Positions 32,379-44,746 of a stretch of DNA of 64,000 bases are shown here, in pieces (position 1 is the first letter of the stretch; the number at the start of each line of letters is the position of its first letter). Below the pieces are notes generated by a model. It was not told the origin of the DNA and ran no database searches. It worked only from the letters and a program-made list of their open reading frames with translations. The position numbers and the translations under genes were made by a program. This stretch comes from Yamagishiella unicocca (lineage: Eukaryota > Chlorophyta > Chlorophyceae > Chlamydomonadales > Volvocaceae). The DNA lies in the NCBI GenBank assembly GCA_003116995.1, contig BDSL01000118.1, positions 1-64,000 of the forward strand. The letters are read 5' to 3'.

Positions 32379-35300
32379 ATGCAACGGAGCGGCTGCTGCC
32401 CCGCCGCAGCTACGGGCACCTTCTCACTGCCGCAGCCGCCCCTCGCGGCGCCCCAGCGCCACGTGCCAGGCCTCCTGAAGCGACACACACGCGCCGCCGG
32501 GCCCCTGCCCGCTCTCCTCGCAGCCCCAGCAACCGCCGCCACCGCGGCACCGCCGTCGCCGCTCCAGTGCCGTGCCGCTGACCTGACTGCTCGCTCGTCC
32601 AACCGGAACCAGCGGCGGGACGCATCGCGGAACCTCGCGGCTGCTGCTGGTGCTACTGCTGCTGCTGCTATATGCGGCCTGCGGCTGCGCGGAGCGCGGC
32701 GGGGAGCGACAGGGGCGCAGCGAGGCGGGGCGCGGGGGCTTGACGACGGCGGCAGCCGCGTAGTCCTGGGTGCAGTTGGAGGCGGCGCCGCCTCGCCGCA
32801 AGCCGACGACACTGGCGGCGGCGGCGGCGGTGCCGCCGCCGCCGCGCACCCGCTGCTGCCGGCCGACGGCTCTGCATGCGCCGCCAGCAGACAGCAGCAG
32901 CGCAGTCGCCACCAGTCGGCTCTGTCGCCGCATTCGTCTCGGATCGGAGACTCGCGCCAGCCACGGCGGCGGCAACAGAGCCGCCAGGGGGAGCAGACAG
33001 AGCGGCAACAGCAGCAGCAGCAGCGGCGGCAGCAAGAGCAGCAAGAGCAGCAAGAGCAGCAGGAGCAGCAGGGAAACGGTGTCGCATCAGGCGAAGGGTT
33101 GAGCGTCAGCGGCAGCAGCGGCGGCGGCGGCGGCGGCGGCGGCGACGGGGCGGGGAGGCTGGTGAGGCTGGTGCGCAGCTGGCGGCAGGCGGCGGAGGTT
33201 CTGGAGCTGGCGGGCGGCACGTTGGGTCGACCCCCGCCGCGGCTGCAGCTCGAGCTGCTGCTGCAGTCTCGGGCGTTCGGTGGGGGCGGCAGCGACGGCG
33301 GTGGCGTTGGTGGAAGTGACGGCGCTGGGGCCGTTGGCGACGCTAGCCGCTTGGCAGGATTGGGGCTTGGCAGCGGTGGGCCTCGCGGAGGTGTCCGCTC
33401 TGAGGACTGGGGCGTGGGGGGCTCTGAGGGCCTGGCCTGGGATGTTGCAGACGCGGGCATGTATGGGTTTCTGCAGGGAGACTGCAGCAGCAGCAACGGC
33501 GTTGGCGGCAGCAGCATCGAGGAGAGCGCCGGCGCGGATCCTGGACACGGACCAGCGCAGGGTAACGTTTTTGAGTGCTTGGGTTTCGGAGCAGCGGACG
33601 CAGTAGCGTGTCGCACCAGCAGCCGGGATGTACCCGTCGTCGACGCACAGGAGCAGCTGCAGCCGTCGCGGCGGAGGCCCGAGCGGCGGATTGCTTCAGG
33701 GAGGGTAGCGGCGGCGGAGGACGCCCCATGGCGCGCGGATTGGGAGTTGGACTGGGACGCGCAGGTCCAGCGGCACGCTCACTGGCTGCTGGCGCCGCAG
33801 CCACACGGTGGCGCTGCCGGTGGGCCAGCCGCGTCGACGGCGGCGGCAGTGCTGCTCCCTGGCCACGCAGCGGCGGCGGCATCGGCGGCGGCGGCGGCGA
33901 CGGCTGGGCCGCAGTACAGCCCCATACCGCCGTTGCGCGTTCGTAACGGCCGCTCTTCGCGTGACGTGACTACGGAGCCGCCGCCGCCACTGCCGCTGCG
34001 TCAACAAGAGCACCAGCACCAGGCCGACGGCTCTGTTGGTCGTGGATCGCTGCCACCTGGGGCGCCACGGCCGGCGACAGGCGGATTGGCCGCCGCCGCT
34101 GCCGCGGCGGCGGCGGCCGCGGCCCGTGGGTCAGCCGGCGACGCGGCCCTCGCTGTGGCCACCTTGTCGAGGATCGTGAACGACGCTGCCGTCGTGCAAC
34201 CGGATGCCTGGACGGACGAGCAAGTGGCGGCGCTGCTGCGGTCCTCCGCCAAAGTGGCGTACCGCTACCCAGGGTTGCTGGATCCGCCACAGCAACAGCA
34301 GCAGCACCAACAACAAGAACAACAACAACAACCACAATGTTCACAGCAGGCTACGTGGACCAGCAACCCCGCCATTTCCTGGGGTCCCCCTAAAGCAGCA
34401 CCCGGTATGGACCTAGGCAGCAGCAACAGCAGCAGCAGTAGCAGGTGGAGCAATGACGGCGTCGGCGCCGCCTCACTCGCCGTGCAGCTTCGCATTAGGC
34501 TGCAGCTGCTGCTACTGCGGATCGACGGGCTGCTAGTCGGGCCGCGCCAGAGCAGCGGCTCGCCGCCGCGTCGCGTTGTTCAGCCTCACGCGCGGCAGCC
34601 TACGACAGTGGCCTCAGCCCAATCCGGCGCCGCCGCCGCCAAGTCCGCCACAGGCGCGCGAGCCGCGGCCGCGGCAGCGGCCGCCTCAGGTGGCGGGCTG
34701 ACGGCCTCCTCGGCGGTATCGGCGGCCTGGGCGGCAGCTGCTCTGCAGCTTCGGCTCAGCCCGGATGGAGAGGTACGGCGCCGCTTGCTGGCGGCGTTCC
34801 GGCCGCGGCAACGGCTACGGCGGCGGCCGCGACTGCGGCGCGCGCCGTTGCGGCCGGTGGGCGGGGACGCGGCGGCGGCACTGGGTGCCGGTGAGGTGGC
34901 GGAGGTGCTGTGGGCTCTGGCGACGTTGGAGATGCAGGTGCGGCCTGGGGCGCAGGTGATGGATTGCGGGTGGTGGGGTGCAGGGGGCGGTGCCTTTCAG
35001 TCGATGCGCATGGTTGTTGGTTGTTGGTGGTAACAAAATATGAAGCACATGGTGTTTCGCTCCTGGTCGCTCCAGTGTTCACACCATGTTCATCAGTATT
35101 GATCCCAGCTCTTGCCGAAGCTCGGGCACAACCTTTCGGGCCCAGGCTGCATTGCACGTGTTGCTTCTCGGCGCGTCTTGTCCTGAGCTCCGGAACCACA
35201 CCTCAAATACAAACGTGCCGCTGGCGTTGCTGACGCCGCCGATGCCGCTGACGCCGTTGGTGCCGCAGATGCCGCTGCTCCATTTGGACTGTGCGCTGCG

Positions 35301-37327
35301 CACTCTGGCGGCACCAGGTCCGGCATCCCGGGTTACCGAGGAAGGCGACGACAATCCAGCCGCAGCCAATGACGCAGCCAATGACGAGGACGAGCGCCGC
35401 GGTCTGGCGCAGCTAACCGCCGTACAGTTAACCGGCGCTGCGTGGGCGGTGGTCCAGCTGTGCGCAGCTGCAGGCCAGGAGGGCGTCACCCGCGTGTGGG
35501 CGGGGGCGCTGTTCGCCGCCACCCACGCCCGGCTGCACCGCCTCAGGTAAGGGATCCGGACGGCGAGATGGAGGAGAGGAGACGTGTTGCCGCGGGGGGT
35601 CCGCGCACTGGCCTTGTGCGCGCAGCTCCGAAGCCAGGCGCCAGGCCCTGGCGGAGGCCATCTGACCTCTGCGGCCGCGGCACCCCGGCGACTCGACCAG
35701 ACGCGTAGGCTGCGGCTGCGACTGTTCCATAACAGGGTGTGACCGCGCCCGGCGGACGAGGGCGGTTAAACCACAGGGAGGCCGCCCTGCGTGGCGGAGA
35801 GGAGGGAACAGAACCGACCCGGTTGTACCAGGGCGTTCCCTACCTCTTCAGCGGCCTCGATACCGCGATATGGGGTGTCACTAGGAGCCCCGGTCTCCTC
35901 TCCACCCCGCCCGCAGCTCCTCCCAGCTGGTGGACCTGTTGTGGAGTATTGCCCGAGGCCGCCGCGTCCCCACCGGCCCCTGGCGCGTGGCCCTGGCGGC
36001 GGCGCTCGAGGCGGCGGCACCCCGGCTGGTGCCTTGGCAGGTGGCCAGGGCGGTGACGGCGTTGGCGAAGCTCCGCCTCGCCATGCCGTACAAGGTGCGC
36101 ACGGCGTACCACAAGCGAAACCTCGCGTGAAAGGCGCGGTGTCAAGGCCTCTTGCCTCAACGCAGCAGGTCGATGTAGTCGTGCAGCAGCCCGCCGTGTT
36201 ACCGGTGCCTGAACCCTGGCACCATCCGTGTCCGCGACCTCATCTTGATCGCCTCACCTCGACCCCAATCCCCGCCGCGCCGATCGCTGTCTTCCCTTCC
36301 GCTATTCCTTTTCCGTGCCCGCGTCCCACGCCCGCGTCGTCGTGCTCTCCACGCGCCCACAACCCGCCTCCCTTGCGGCCCCCCCAGCTAGTGGTGGGGC
36401 TGCTCTCCGCGCTGCATGCCCGACTGGACGCCGCCACGCCTGCTGACGTGGCGGCGCTGGTGTGGGCCCTGCGCTTCGTGTCGCCGCCGTACACCCAGGT
36501 GCTCATGCGCACGCACGGCAGGTACGGCACAGGATTAGGGGGGTACGGCACCGGGTGTCGTTCAGCTCGCGACGCGGCGTGCGTGGGACAGGGGTTGAGA
36601 GGAACCCCGCAGACCGGCACTTACGGCATCGCTGTGGGGCAGAGGGACGTGTTTCAGAGGCCACCTAGGCCGGGCCGGGGCACCCGTTGCCTGAACTCAC
36701 ACAACCCCAGACCCACACACCCGCACAACTCTGGAAATCCCCCCCTCTGGCCCTCTGCCGTCTGGCCCTTCCCTACCCTCCAACCCACGGGTCTCCTCTC
36801 ATACCCTCCTCTCCCATACCAGGACGCTGATGGATCTGGCCGCAGCCACGCAACCCTCCCTGGCCTCCCTGGAGCCCGCCCAGCTCGTCCAGCTGGCGGA
36901 CGGCTTTGCGCACCTGGGCCTCCTGCCCGGGGTGGAGTGGATGGGGCTACACAGGTGAGCCGGCAGCAGCGGGCGCGGGGGTGGCATAAGAACCGGAAAA
37001 CAAAACGACACGGATAGGACGGCGGGTGCGGGGAGGCGGGAATTGCAAGGAAAACCCGCGTACGAAAGGAAAAACCGTTGGGGGGGAGGGAAGCGGAGGG
37101 GTCCTGGAAGCGGTTCGTGTTGAAGGCGTGTTCGGTAGTTCGTGTTGAAGGCAGGGACAATCGTGGCGCAGATCGTGCTTGTTCGTTGGCTTTTCTACTG
37201 CGCACCAAAATTGGACCTCTTAATCCCTCGCCGCTCCAGGGAGGCGTGCATCCGCCTCAAGTCGCGCTTCTCCGAAGCAAACCGGCGCAAGTTGCGCCAG
37301 GCGTATGCCATCATGTGGACGTTGTAG
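32379..37327 (+). CDS. Organelle-type alpha-helical repeat protein (OPR/Tbc2-like)
   Basis: Probably a nucleus-encoded chloroplast or mitochondrial RNA factor. Exons: 32379-34937 (or -34955), 35146-35546, 35917-36094, 36388-36521, 36823-36954, 37240-37327, about 1,164 residues. The last five junctions close in phase; the first donor and second exon start are the least sure. The N-terminus is basic, Ser/Ala/Arg-rich and lacks acidic residues, like an algal transit peptide. A long Gln/Ser/Ala/Gly-rich middle follows. The C-terminal third has repeated helical pairs with the motif family LWALA: EVAEVLWALATLEMQ, QLTGAAWAVVQLCAA, QLVDLLWSIARG, DVAALVWALRFV, QLVQLADGFAHLGLL. Such motifs typify OPR and Tbc2-like proteins of these algae. 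It ends REACIRLKSRFSEANRRK, then LRQAYAIMWTL. The target RNA cannot be read from sequence. Confidence 0.72.
36784..36800 (-). repeat. Intron-end repeat, short copy k (acceptor side)
   Basis: CCCACGGGTCTCCTCTC lies 22 nt before the acceptor of intron 4 of the helical-repeat gene, antisense to the gene. Confidence 0.5.
37043..37080 (+). repeat. Intron-end repeat, copy d (donor side)
   Basis: Contains GCAAGGAAAACCCGCGTACG, then AAAGGAAAAACCGTTG. It lies 88 nt after the donor of intron 5 of the helical-repeat gene, in gene orientation. Confidence 0.85.
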
Positions 37328-38800
37328 CGGCGGCAGTAGCAGGCTGGCGGCGACAGTGGCGGGCGCGGGTTATTGACACATGTTGACTGCCGGCATGGAC
37401 GGGCTGGGTCGACAGCTCTGCACGCGCTGAGAAGAGTGGGAGGGGGTGGACGCACCCGTGTCCTGTTTAGGCTGGTGAAGCTGTGGTAGACGTCGAGGTA
37501 GAAGGAAGCAGTGTTTGCCGTGCTTGAGGAAAGGATGGGGGCAAAGGGGGGGCCACAAGACCCTCGCCATTGCACTCGTGTTTTCCTGCCGCTAAGTCGC
37601 GTTCAAACTCACGCTAGACTTCGTCTGTGCTCCTGGCCCCTTGAGGTACACCGTCCAGCAAGGCGAGATAGGATGCGCGCGTGTCGATCGTGTATGACCA
37701 GCCGGCTGTGTAGCAAGATGAACGTGCTGGTGCGTATTCTCTGCTATAAGTGTGAACTACAATTCAGTGAGAGGTGAAAAACCTTTTTTTATGGCAAAAC
37801 AAAAACCCTATGCTGTGAGAACTTTCCTTTTCGACGTCCTACGACGCTTGGAAATAGCGTATCCTGGACCTCATGGCTCGTTAGGGACACTGTAATTAAA
37901 GTGTGGGACTAGAGCCTGGCGGCCAGCTGCTGTTGCGTTGCGGTTGACGGCCAGCCGTCGAGCGCAGGAGAACTGGCGACCAAGGTAGAAGATCAACATG
38001 CACGCGAGGGCGCACATTTGCAGACGGGGTCATGCCATATCGCGCTGAACAAGGAAACCGCTGCGACGACTCTGTGCGGAACCCCACCAAGGGAAGCCTG
38101 TGGGCCGATAAATACGGCTCGACACGGTTTCGGAGGACCATTCCCCCCGGACTGAGGACCAATGGGCCACCGTGGCATCGCCTTCGCCCCCGAACATGTC
38201 CGTCTTTGCCACGCGAGGCAAGCCCGATGTTCCAGGATAACGAAAGGACATGGCAGCACACCTGTCTACGCTATGAAGGTGATGCAGGAGGTGGAAAGCT
38301 GTGGCATATCAGCTTGACTTGACCTCCTTACCAATCCTGGAACCCTGATTTGCTGCCTCCTCACAGATCTCTAACGCTCATCAACTACATGATCGGGTGT
38401 GCGTCTCGCCGTTGGCGAATCCCGCCACGCCAATGGCCGCAGAACACCCACAACCTGCTTCCCGGAGACCGTCAAGTTTGACACCTCCCCAGCCAGCGCT
38501 GGGAGCAGCAGCTAGCTCCCTCGGCTGTACGAATACATTACGTCACGTTCGTTTCTTATTACTCCACCGGTAGTCCGTACGGCGACACAGTCCGCAGTGA
38601 CAGCTGATGGCCGCCAACAGCCAGACACCACCTCGCCCCGCCCCCGAACAAACGCCCCCACACCTTGCCACATGTCCCAGAGCGCCACCGCTTATGTGCG
38701 CGCCGGAAGGAGGGCTTTGCACTGGGTCGCTGACGTGTGCGAGATATCAACTACAGGCCTCAGTTGCCCGCGGCGCCTCTGGCGCCCGCCTCTACAGCTT
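37328..38800. other. Convergent intergenic stretch
   Basis: It lies between the 3' ends of the helical-repeat gene (+) and the primase gene (-). A plus-strand TGTAA at 37891-37895 is a candidate poly(A) signal for the former. I see no gene. Confidence 0.5.
37891..37895 (+). terminator. TGTAA poly(A) signal of the helical-repeat gene
   Basis: TGTAATTAAA lies 564 nt after the stop. Position and motif only. Confidence 0.4.
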
Positions 38801-41800
38801 CTACCGTGGCTCGGCCGGCGCTGTCCCCGGGGGCCCCCCAGCGGGCCGCTTGACACCTCGGGCCCCCTGCGACTCCCCAGGCGGCCCCGCCCCGCCGGCG
38901 GCGGAAGCGGCGCCCCCCTCCATCGCGTCCGCCGGGGCCGCCGCAGTGGGCGCCCCTCCCGACACCGCCGCCTCCCGCTCCGAGCAGACCCTGCGGCTCT
39001 CTGGTGGGTTGGAGGAAAGGAGGGCGAGGGACCGTAGGTCCCAGCAGGGTAAGGGGTCGCTGCCGGGCCATTGGGGGTCGGTGAAGCACCGCTCCCTTAC
39101 GTGACGCGCGTTTACCCCTGTACTACCGGGACGAGCGCGGCAGCTCCAGGGAGGGCGGCATGAAAACGCGCTCACCCACGCATACGCCGCCTGCTCGCCC
39201 CGCTCACCACCACCACCACCACCACCACCACCACCCGTTCGGAGCAGCACCCTAGGCCTAGATTGGCCCCTTCCATCTCCTATCCAACACCCGCCAATAG
39301 CGCTCCTGGACGCGGGCCACGACATTTTCGCTCCGCTCAGACACACCGTACAGCGTGGCGCACGTGCGCCGTACCCACCTGCATAGTACTGCAGCGGCGC
39401 CGAGATGCCCACGTCCATCTCGGGCAGCTTGTGGACGCCCTCGAAGGCTGCGGCGCAGGCCAGCTGGTAGTGCCCGTCGCGAGCCTTGGCCACCGCCTCG
39501 TCGATTTTCCTGCCAGGTGGGTCACGTGCGGCGGCCACTGAGGGGTCGGATTGCTGGTTGGCTCCGTCGGGCTGGCAGGAGCCGCGGATGCAGACGACGG
39601 CAGCTCTGCGAAATGCCAGCGGCCTGCTCGCGGCCTACGCCTTGCGCAGAACCCCTGCTCGCGGCCTACGCCTTGCGCAGAACCCCTGCTCGCGGCCTAC
39701 GCCTTGCGCAGAACCCCTGCTCGCGGCCTACGCCTTGCGCAGAACGCACGTGTCTGAACACCACCGCATACATAGTCACCTCGCACCAAGTGCGGGGCCC
39801 ATCCCGCACAGTCGTTGTGGTCCTTTGGCTTGCGATCCCAAAGCACGGCTCCAAAGCACGGCGCGCCAGTCAATGCCGAGCTTCGGCAGCAGCACCCGGC
39901 CCCCCCCGCACCTCGAAACGTCTGCTCTAAACGGTCGTCCTCGCATCCACGGGTCTTCCTCGAAACCCCGCCGCGCCCCGGCCCATCCCGTGCACGCTGC
40001 CGCACCCACCGGTCGTCGCACTGGAGGCGCCCCAGTGCCGCCCGCAGCGAGGCCTCGTCCAGGCGGCGGTAGGGGCAGCCATGGTGGTCGCCGGGCCCCC
40101 CGCTGAAGCCCACGATGGTAGTGCAGCTGGGAAGGGGGGCGGGCGGGTCGGGGACAGGAGGCGTGACCAAGGAGTATGGAATGCCGAAGGATGTTACCAA
40201 GCGGCATGGAGTGTCAAAGCGGTGCGGAGTATCAAAGGATTCGGCCAAGCCGTACATGTTGTCAAGGGGGCCGGCACGTGGGACCTGTGGGTTGCGACAG
40301 GGTTACGACACTGCCTGGGTGAGTGCGTGCACCCGGGGACCTCTTCCAACCCCCGCTCCCCGTCTCCGCCGGGCCCTCTCCGCCCCTCCTACTTGTGCGA
40401 GGTGTACTCCGTCCGCTTGCCCTCCCTGCCGTAGTTGTGTCGGATGTTGTACGCGTACTGCTTGTCGAACTGGTCAGACGGGACGCGCGGCGCGAACTCG
40501 GTGCGCCAAAACACCAGCGCCTCCTCCATCGGAAGGCCAATGGCCTGCGGGGGGTTCGAGGAAGACCCGTGGATGCGAGAAAAACCGTTTAGTGAAGACG
40601 TTATGAGATGCATGCTGGGGTGGGGAGGCGGCCGGGTGGGTGGGCGGGATTCCGTGCATGTTAGGGGCCCCGGGAAGTTCAACGGAGCTGTACATCTGTA
40701 CATCTGTACATCTGTACATCTGTGCGGGACTCAGACGCAACACGTCCTTGCAAAGAGGTGTGTCCCACCGCGCGGGATGTAGCCGGCGCCGGCGCGCTTC
40801 AGAGCGCTACTGCCGTGTTGGGCTGCCCTCCGGTCCACCATGTCACCATCGCCGACACCTCCACGGTCGTTCCCGTTCCCCACCGCAGCCACCCCCCTGC
40901 CTCACGTTCACTACCACCACCACCACCACCACCACTACCGCCGCACTCGCCTTGAGGAAGAGCCCCAGCTGCTGGCGGCCTCCATGGCGCAGGTGGCGGT
41001 CCGAGTGCAGCGCCGTAATCAGGTGCGACATGCACATCGGGAAGTGGCGGGCGGACAGCGACTGCATGTTGGCAGCGGACACGTCACCGTACTTGGTGGC
41101 CACACCGCTGTAGTCCGCGATGAGCGACCTGTGGGGTTAGGGTTGGCGGGTGTCAGGGAAGCGGCAGGGGGGTTACAATAAAAGAACCGGTAACTCGAAG
41201 CGGCAGGGGGGGAGAGAGGACGTTTTTGCAGCCTCAAGGTCCCCTGCGCGCCCCCGCCCTCCTCCTTCCCCCCCTCCCCTACTTGATAAGAAGGTGATGT
41301 CCTTCTCCAGGTGCCCCCACCAGGCCCCCCTCCCCCGAACCACCCTCGTATTCAATTCGTACACGTGTTTTCCTTGCCACCCCCCGACCCACCTGCTTGT
41401 CAGGGACGCCACGAGCGGCTGCAGCCGCTGCTCCTCTTCGGGCGGGAACATCTGCCGCCACCGCCGCGCCATCTCGGAGAGCCCCTGGGAGGGACGGTGA
41501 GGTGAGGCGCAGGCACAGGGCTAACGCCGGGAGAACGTCACGCCTTGCCAAGCTGCTTCTCCCCCCGCACCTACCCCGCAGTGTAGCGTATGCTAGCGGC
41601 AAAGCTTAGTACCGGTCTGGCCTGGCGAGGGCGAGCCACCCCTCTCTTCCCCTCACCGGTGGCGCCATCGTTCGCCGTACCTCCTGCTTCATCGACTCAA
41701 CGCCCGCGCTCCCCCCCTGTCGGTGCTCACCTTGCTGACCCCCGCCCTGAACTCCGCCACCGCCAGTGCTCACCTTGCTGACCCCCGCCCTGAACTCCGC

Positions 41801-44746
41801 CACCACCAGCGGCGCCAGCGCGTCTCTGCTCACGTACGCCCAGCCGGACCGCAGCAGCACGCGGCGCTGCGCCACCAGCTCCGGAACCCGAGTCCACGAC
41901 ACCTGCGGGGTAGCGCAGAGGGAGAGAGGAACCCACAAGCGGTGTGAGAGGGGTTTGCAGGCATTGGCGCCCACCTGCTCGGCACTCTGGATGCAGCTGT
42001 ATGGCCACCTGTCACCCGGCTTGTTTGCGGTCGTGGACTGGACTCGCCCAGCTTAGCCTTACGCTAACATACGGTTTCACGATGTTCCCAGGTCGTGCGC
42101 GCGTGTGTGTCAGCACCTCGATCCCGCCCGGCGCCCCACCCCTTTCGCGCACCTTGTAGTATCGCCTGTCCTGCTGCGCCCGCTGCTGCGCGTCACGTGT
42201 CTCCAGGCAGGCGCGCATCACCTGGGGCGTTAGGGGCCGTAGAGTGTGGGCGGCTTGACGGCAAGGACACCTGACGCCAAGGACACCTGACCCCAAGGAC
42301 AGCCCGGGATACATCCTAGCACATGCCGGGCTGGGCAACCCCGCCCGGCAGCCCGGCTACCGTCGACGCATTGCTTTGTGACGACCCCACACGGCGCTGT
42401 AGAGGTAACGCTCGCCGGCACCCCTGCCCCGACACTCGCAATCGAATGCGCTTCGGGCTTTGGCCGGGAACAACCTGGGTTGCGGCGAATGCGCGCTGGT
42501 AGCTGCTCCATTCACGCATCCTCGCAACGGATCTTCCCTTCCAGACGGTAACCCGCAGCTGCGTGTCCCGGTGCCTTCCCGGACACACATGACCAGGAAC
42601 ATACGCACAACCTTGACCCCCGCCCCCACCTCGCGTTACCGGTTTTTTTATTGTAACCCCCACCTGCAGGATTTCCGGTAGCACCTCATCCAGCTCTGCC
42701 ACAGGCACCGGGCGGTATTGAGGCGCGTGTGCGGCTAGGAAGGCCTCCTGCGGGGGCCAAAGAGCAGCGAAGATGACGCTGCTGACTGGGAAAGCCGAGC
42801 GGCGGCCACCCCGCACTCGTCGTTCATCCGCCACACTCGCCCCTAGCGCCAGTCCGCCGCCGCCGTCACTGCCACCCACGATCATCGTGCCACACCCTCC
42901 CGCCCCCCCCTTAACCCCCACCCCGCCCCGGCTCTTTCCTGCAACCCCGCCACTTGCCTAGTATGACCAATACGCGTCTCTACGCCACCCCGCCCTCGGT
43001 TTTTTCGGACATCCACGGGTTTCCCTCGAGTCCTCGGCGCACCGCCACCCACGTGCTCTGCCGCGTTGTAGGTGCCGAACTTCAGTCGGAACATCTCACA
43101 CTCCTGGGCGAGGAACCACTTGCGAAGCTCCGCTGTTCGGCAGTACGCCAGTCGCAGGACGTAGTGGGAGATGAGGTCGGTGCGCACCTCCTCCTCGCGG
43201 CCGGAGGCGCTCGAAGCCGCCGCGACGCCCTTCATGTGCTTTTGCTTCAGCTGGTTGAGCTTGTCCTGCTCAGCGACGGTTAGGGGCGGCGGTGAGGACG
43301 GGTTTGCTGTGTGGTCACAACATGATGTCACGGCTGGATACGAGAGGTCGGCAACAAGCGGCGATCCGACAGACCCCAGCGCACCGGCTGCGACCAGCTG
43401 TCCTACTGACGTTGGCCGAAATTCAAATGGCGGAACTTGCCCCCGAGCACCATCCCCTCGTGCGCCAAGAACTAGAGCACAAACGCCGTCGACCCATTGA
43501 ACGATCATGAGTAAAATCAATACCGTCTGTGTGTGTCAGCTAGCAGCGTCAGCTTAACCCTTTGGTAGATAGGTGGTAAGGAAGCGTCACTGTTGTTGCT
43601 GCAGCTGTGTCGATGGGTGGTAAGGAAGCGTCACTGTTGTTGCTGCAGCTGTGTCGATGGGTGGTAAGGAAGCGTCACTGTTGTTGCTGCAGCTGTGTCG
43701 ATAGGTGGTAAGGAAGCGTCACTGTTGTTGCTGCAGCTGTGTCGATAGGTGGTAAGGAAACGTCACTGTTGTTGCTGCAGCTGTGTCGATAGGTGGTAAG
43801 GAAACGTCACTGTTGTTGCTGCAGCTGTGTCGCTCTCAAAGCGCATCCGGCTCCCCGACGCAGTGCAGCGTTGAGCAGCTCCCGGAGGCACAGGAGCCGA
43901 CAGGCAGGTCCCGACCTGCCATGTGGCACGCCCTTGGCGCCCTAGCCCCTATTGGAGCTCCTAGCTTAAGGCAAACCCCAAGTCCGCAGCCACACGTCGG
44001 CAGCAATCCGGCCATCTCTCCTTTGTGTGCGTTCGCTACTCAAGTCCTGATACACCACTGTGCCGCGGGCTGTCCCGCAAGCTCCCTAGCTGCCTACGCA
44101 CCAGCAAGTCTTTCTCGATTTTAGTTGGGTGCCGCAGCTTATACGCCTCCATCTCCTTGAGGACTGAGGGGGGGGGTAGTAAGCGGGCGGGTCGTGGGGG
44201 GTGACAACGTTGTTGGTAAGTCGCGCTTCGGCCCTTTGCCTATCTGGGACGCTGCCAACACCGCACGGGCGGTTTTGGATAGCAAAACTACAATTATATG
44301 CAAACGTGGAGTCCTGTTACAGTAATTTATTTCACCCATAGATTTCACTGACATACACGCTGTGGGGGCCCTCTATTCTTTCAAGGGGATGAACGCGGTC
44401 AGCGTACCAGCCAGTACAAAGTGCTGCACGCACGTCCAAAGGACCTCTGCGCGTGATGAGTTGGGCGGATGAACCGAGTTCCACGGCTGTGCCATGCACT
44501 TTTGTTGCGACATGGGATACGCCATCAAAGCCTAGAGGTGTGGACGGAGCCATACGCACCTGACAGTCGCGCCAGGGCCAGACGCTCAAATTCTTCCAGA
44601 GTAATGTTCTCCGATGGAGGTGAACTGTACATGCTCAAGTCAGTCAGCATCCGGTCACCGTTCTTGGGTCCGTTCGCCGATGGGTTCAGACCCGCCAGCG
44701 GAGTGAAGCCGGCAGGGCCGGCCTTCCCGGCCGTCAGGACCTGCAT
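38801..44746 (-). CDS. PRI2: DNA primase large subunit (PRI2/PRIM2)
   Basis: Regulatory subunit of primase in the DNA polymerase alpha complex; it helps start and count RNA primers. 537 residues from twelve exons, all in phase: 44560-44746, 44102-44163, 43053-43265, 42664-42747, 42153-42221, 41774-41902, 41393-41484, 40951-41128, 40393-40544, 40010-40126, 39379-39509, 38801-39000. Motifs: LSMYSSPPSENITLEEFERL near the start, LISHYVLRLAYC, HLRHGGR and FDKQYAYNIRHNYGREGKR. All four 4Fe-4S ligands are present: Cys311 (FPMC), Cys390 (SHNC), Cys406 (HGCPY) and Cys446 (LACAA). Their spacing of 79, 16 and 40 is close to human 80, 17 and 40. The tail after about 480 is Ala/Gly/Pro-rich. Intron 8 appears to use a GC donor (AAG|GCGAGT). 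The start at 44746 is the first ATG before the conserved N-terminus. Confidence 0.94.
39207..39234 (+). repeat. (CAC)n microsatellite in primase intron 11
   Basis: About nine CAC units. A similar run at 40913-40934 follows the GC donor of intron 8, so that the transcript carries GGT repeats there. Confidence 0.85.
39626..39745 (+). repeat. 31-bp minisatellite in primase intron 10
   Basis: Nearly four identical copies of a 31-bp unit beginning GCTCGCGGCCTACGCCTTGC. Confidence 0.9.
39911..39966 (-). repeat. Intron-end repeat, copy e (donor side)
   Basis: On the minus strand: TCGAGGAAGACCCGTGGATG, CGAGGACGACCGTTTAGAGC, AGACGTTTCGAG. It lies 43 nt after the donor of primase intron 10, in gene orientation. 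Confidence 0.9.
40555..40617 (+). repeat. Intron-end repeat, copy f (acceptor side)
   Basis: Reads TCGAGGAAGACCCGTGGATG, CGAGAAAAACCGTTTAGTG, AAGACGTTATGAGATGCATG. It lies 10 nt from the 3' splice site of primase intron 8, antisense to the gene, and gives the transcript ACTAAACGG about 43 nt before the AG. Confidence 0.9.
40689..40720 (+). repeat. 8-bp microsatellite in primase intron 8
   Basis: Four copies of TGTACATC. Confidence 0.85.
41354..41380 (-). repeat. Intron-end repeat, copy g (donor side)
   Basis: On the minus strand: GGCAAGGAAAACACGTGTAC, then GAATTGAA. It lies 12 nt after the donor of primase intron 7, in gene orientation; a shortened copy. Confidence 0.7.
41723..41808 (-). 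repeat. 43-bp tandem duplication of a primase splice donor
   Basis: Two copies of a 43-bp unit contain the end of exon 6 (GTCAGCAAG) and its donor GTGAGC. The proximal copy is used in the in-frame model (exon end 41774). Using the distal one (41731) would add 43 nt and shift the frame. Confidence 0.9.
42998..43030 (-). repeat. Intron-end repeat, copy h (donor side)
   Basis: On the minus strand: CTCGAGGGAAACCCGTGGAT, then GTCCGAAAAAACCG. It lies 22 nt after the donor of primase intron 3, in gene orientation. Confidence 0.75.
43572..43834 (+). repeat. 44-bp minisatellite, six copies, in primase intron 2
   Basis: Unit GGTGGTAAGGAAGCGTCACT, then GTTGTTGCTGCAGCTGTGTC and a 4-bp GATG or GATA. The last two copies share an AAACG variant. 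Confidence 0.95.

Noticed and set aside
39379..39509. An apparently missing fourth iron-sulphur cysteine in primase (QYYAESRRVC)
   Set aside because: I first aligned the wrong cysteine. Counting through the human protein shows the ligands are FPPC, FSC, HGC and ACQ, and all four have counterparts here with near-equal spacing.
43572..43834. Regular repeats that could be taken for a CRISPR array
   Set aside because: Copies are directly adjacent with no spacers, and the DNA is eukaryotic and lies in an intron.
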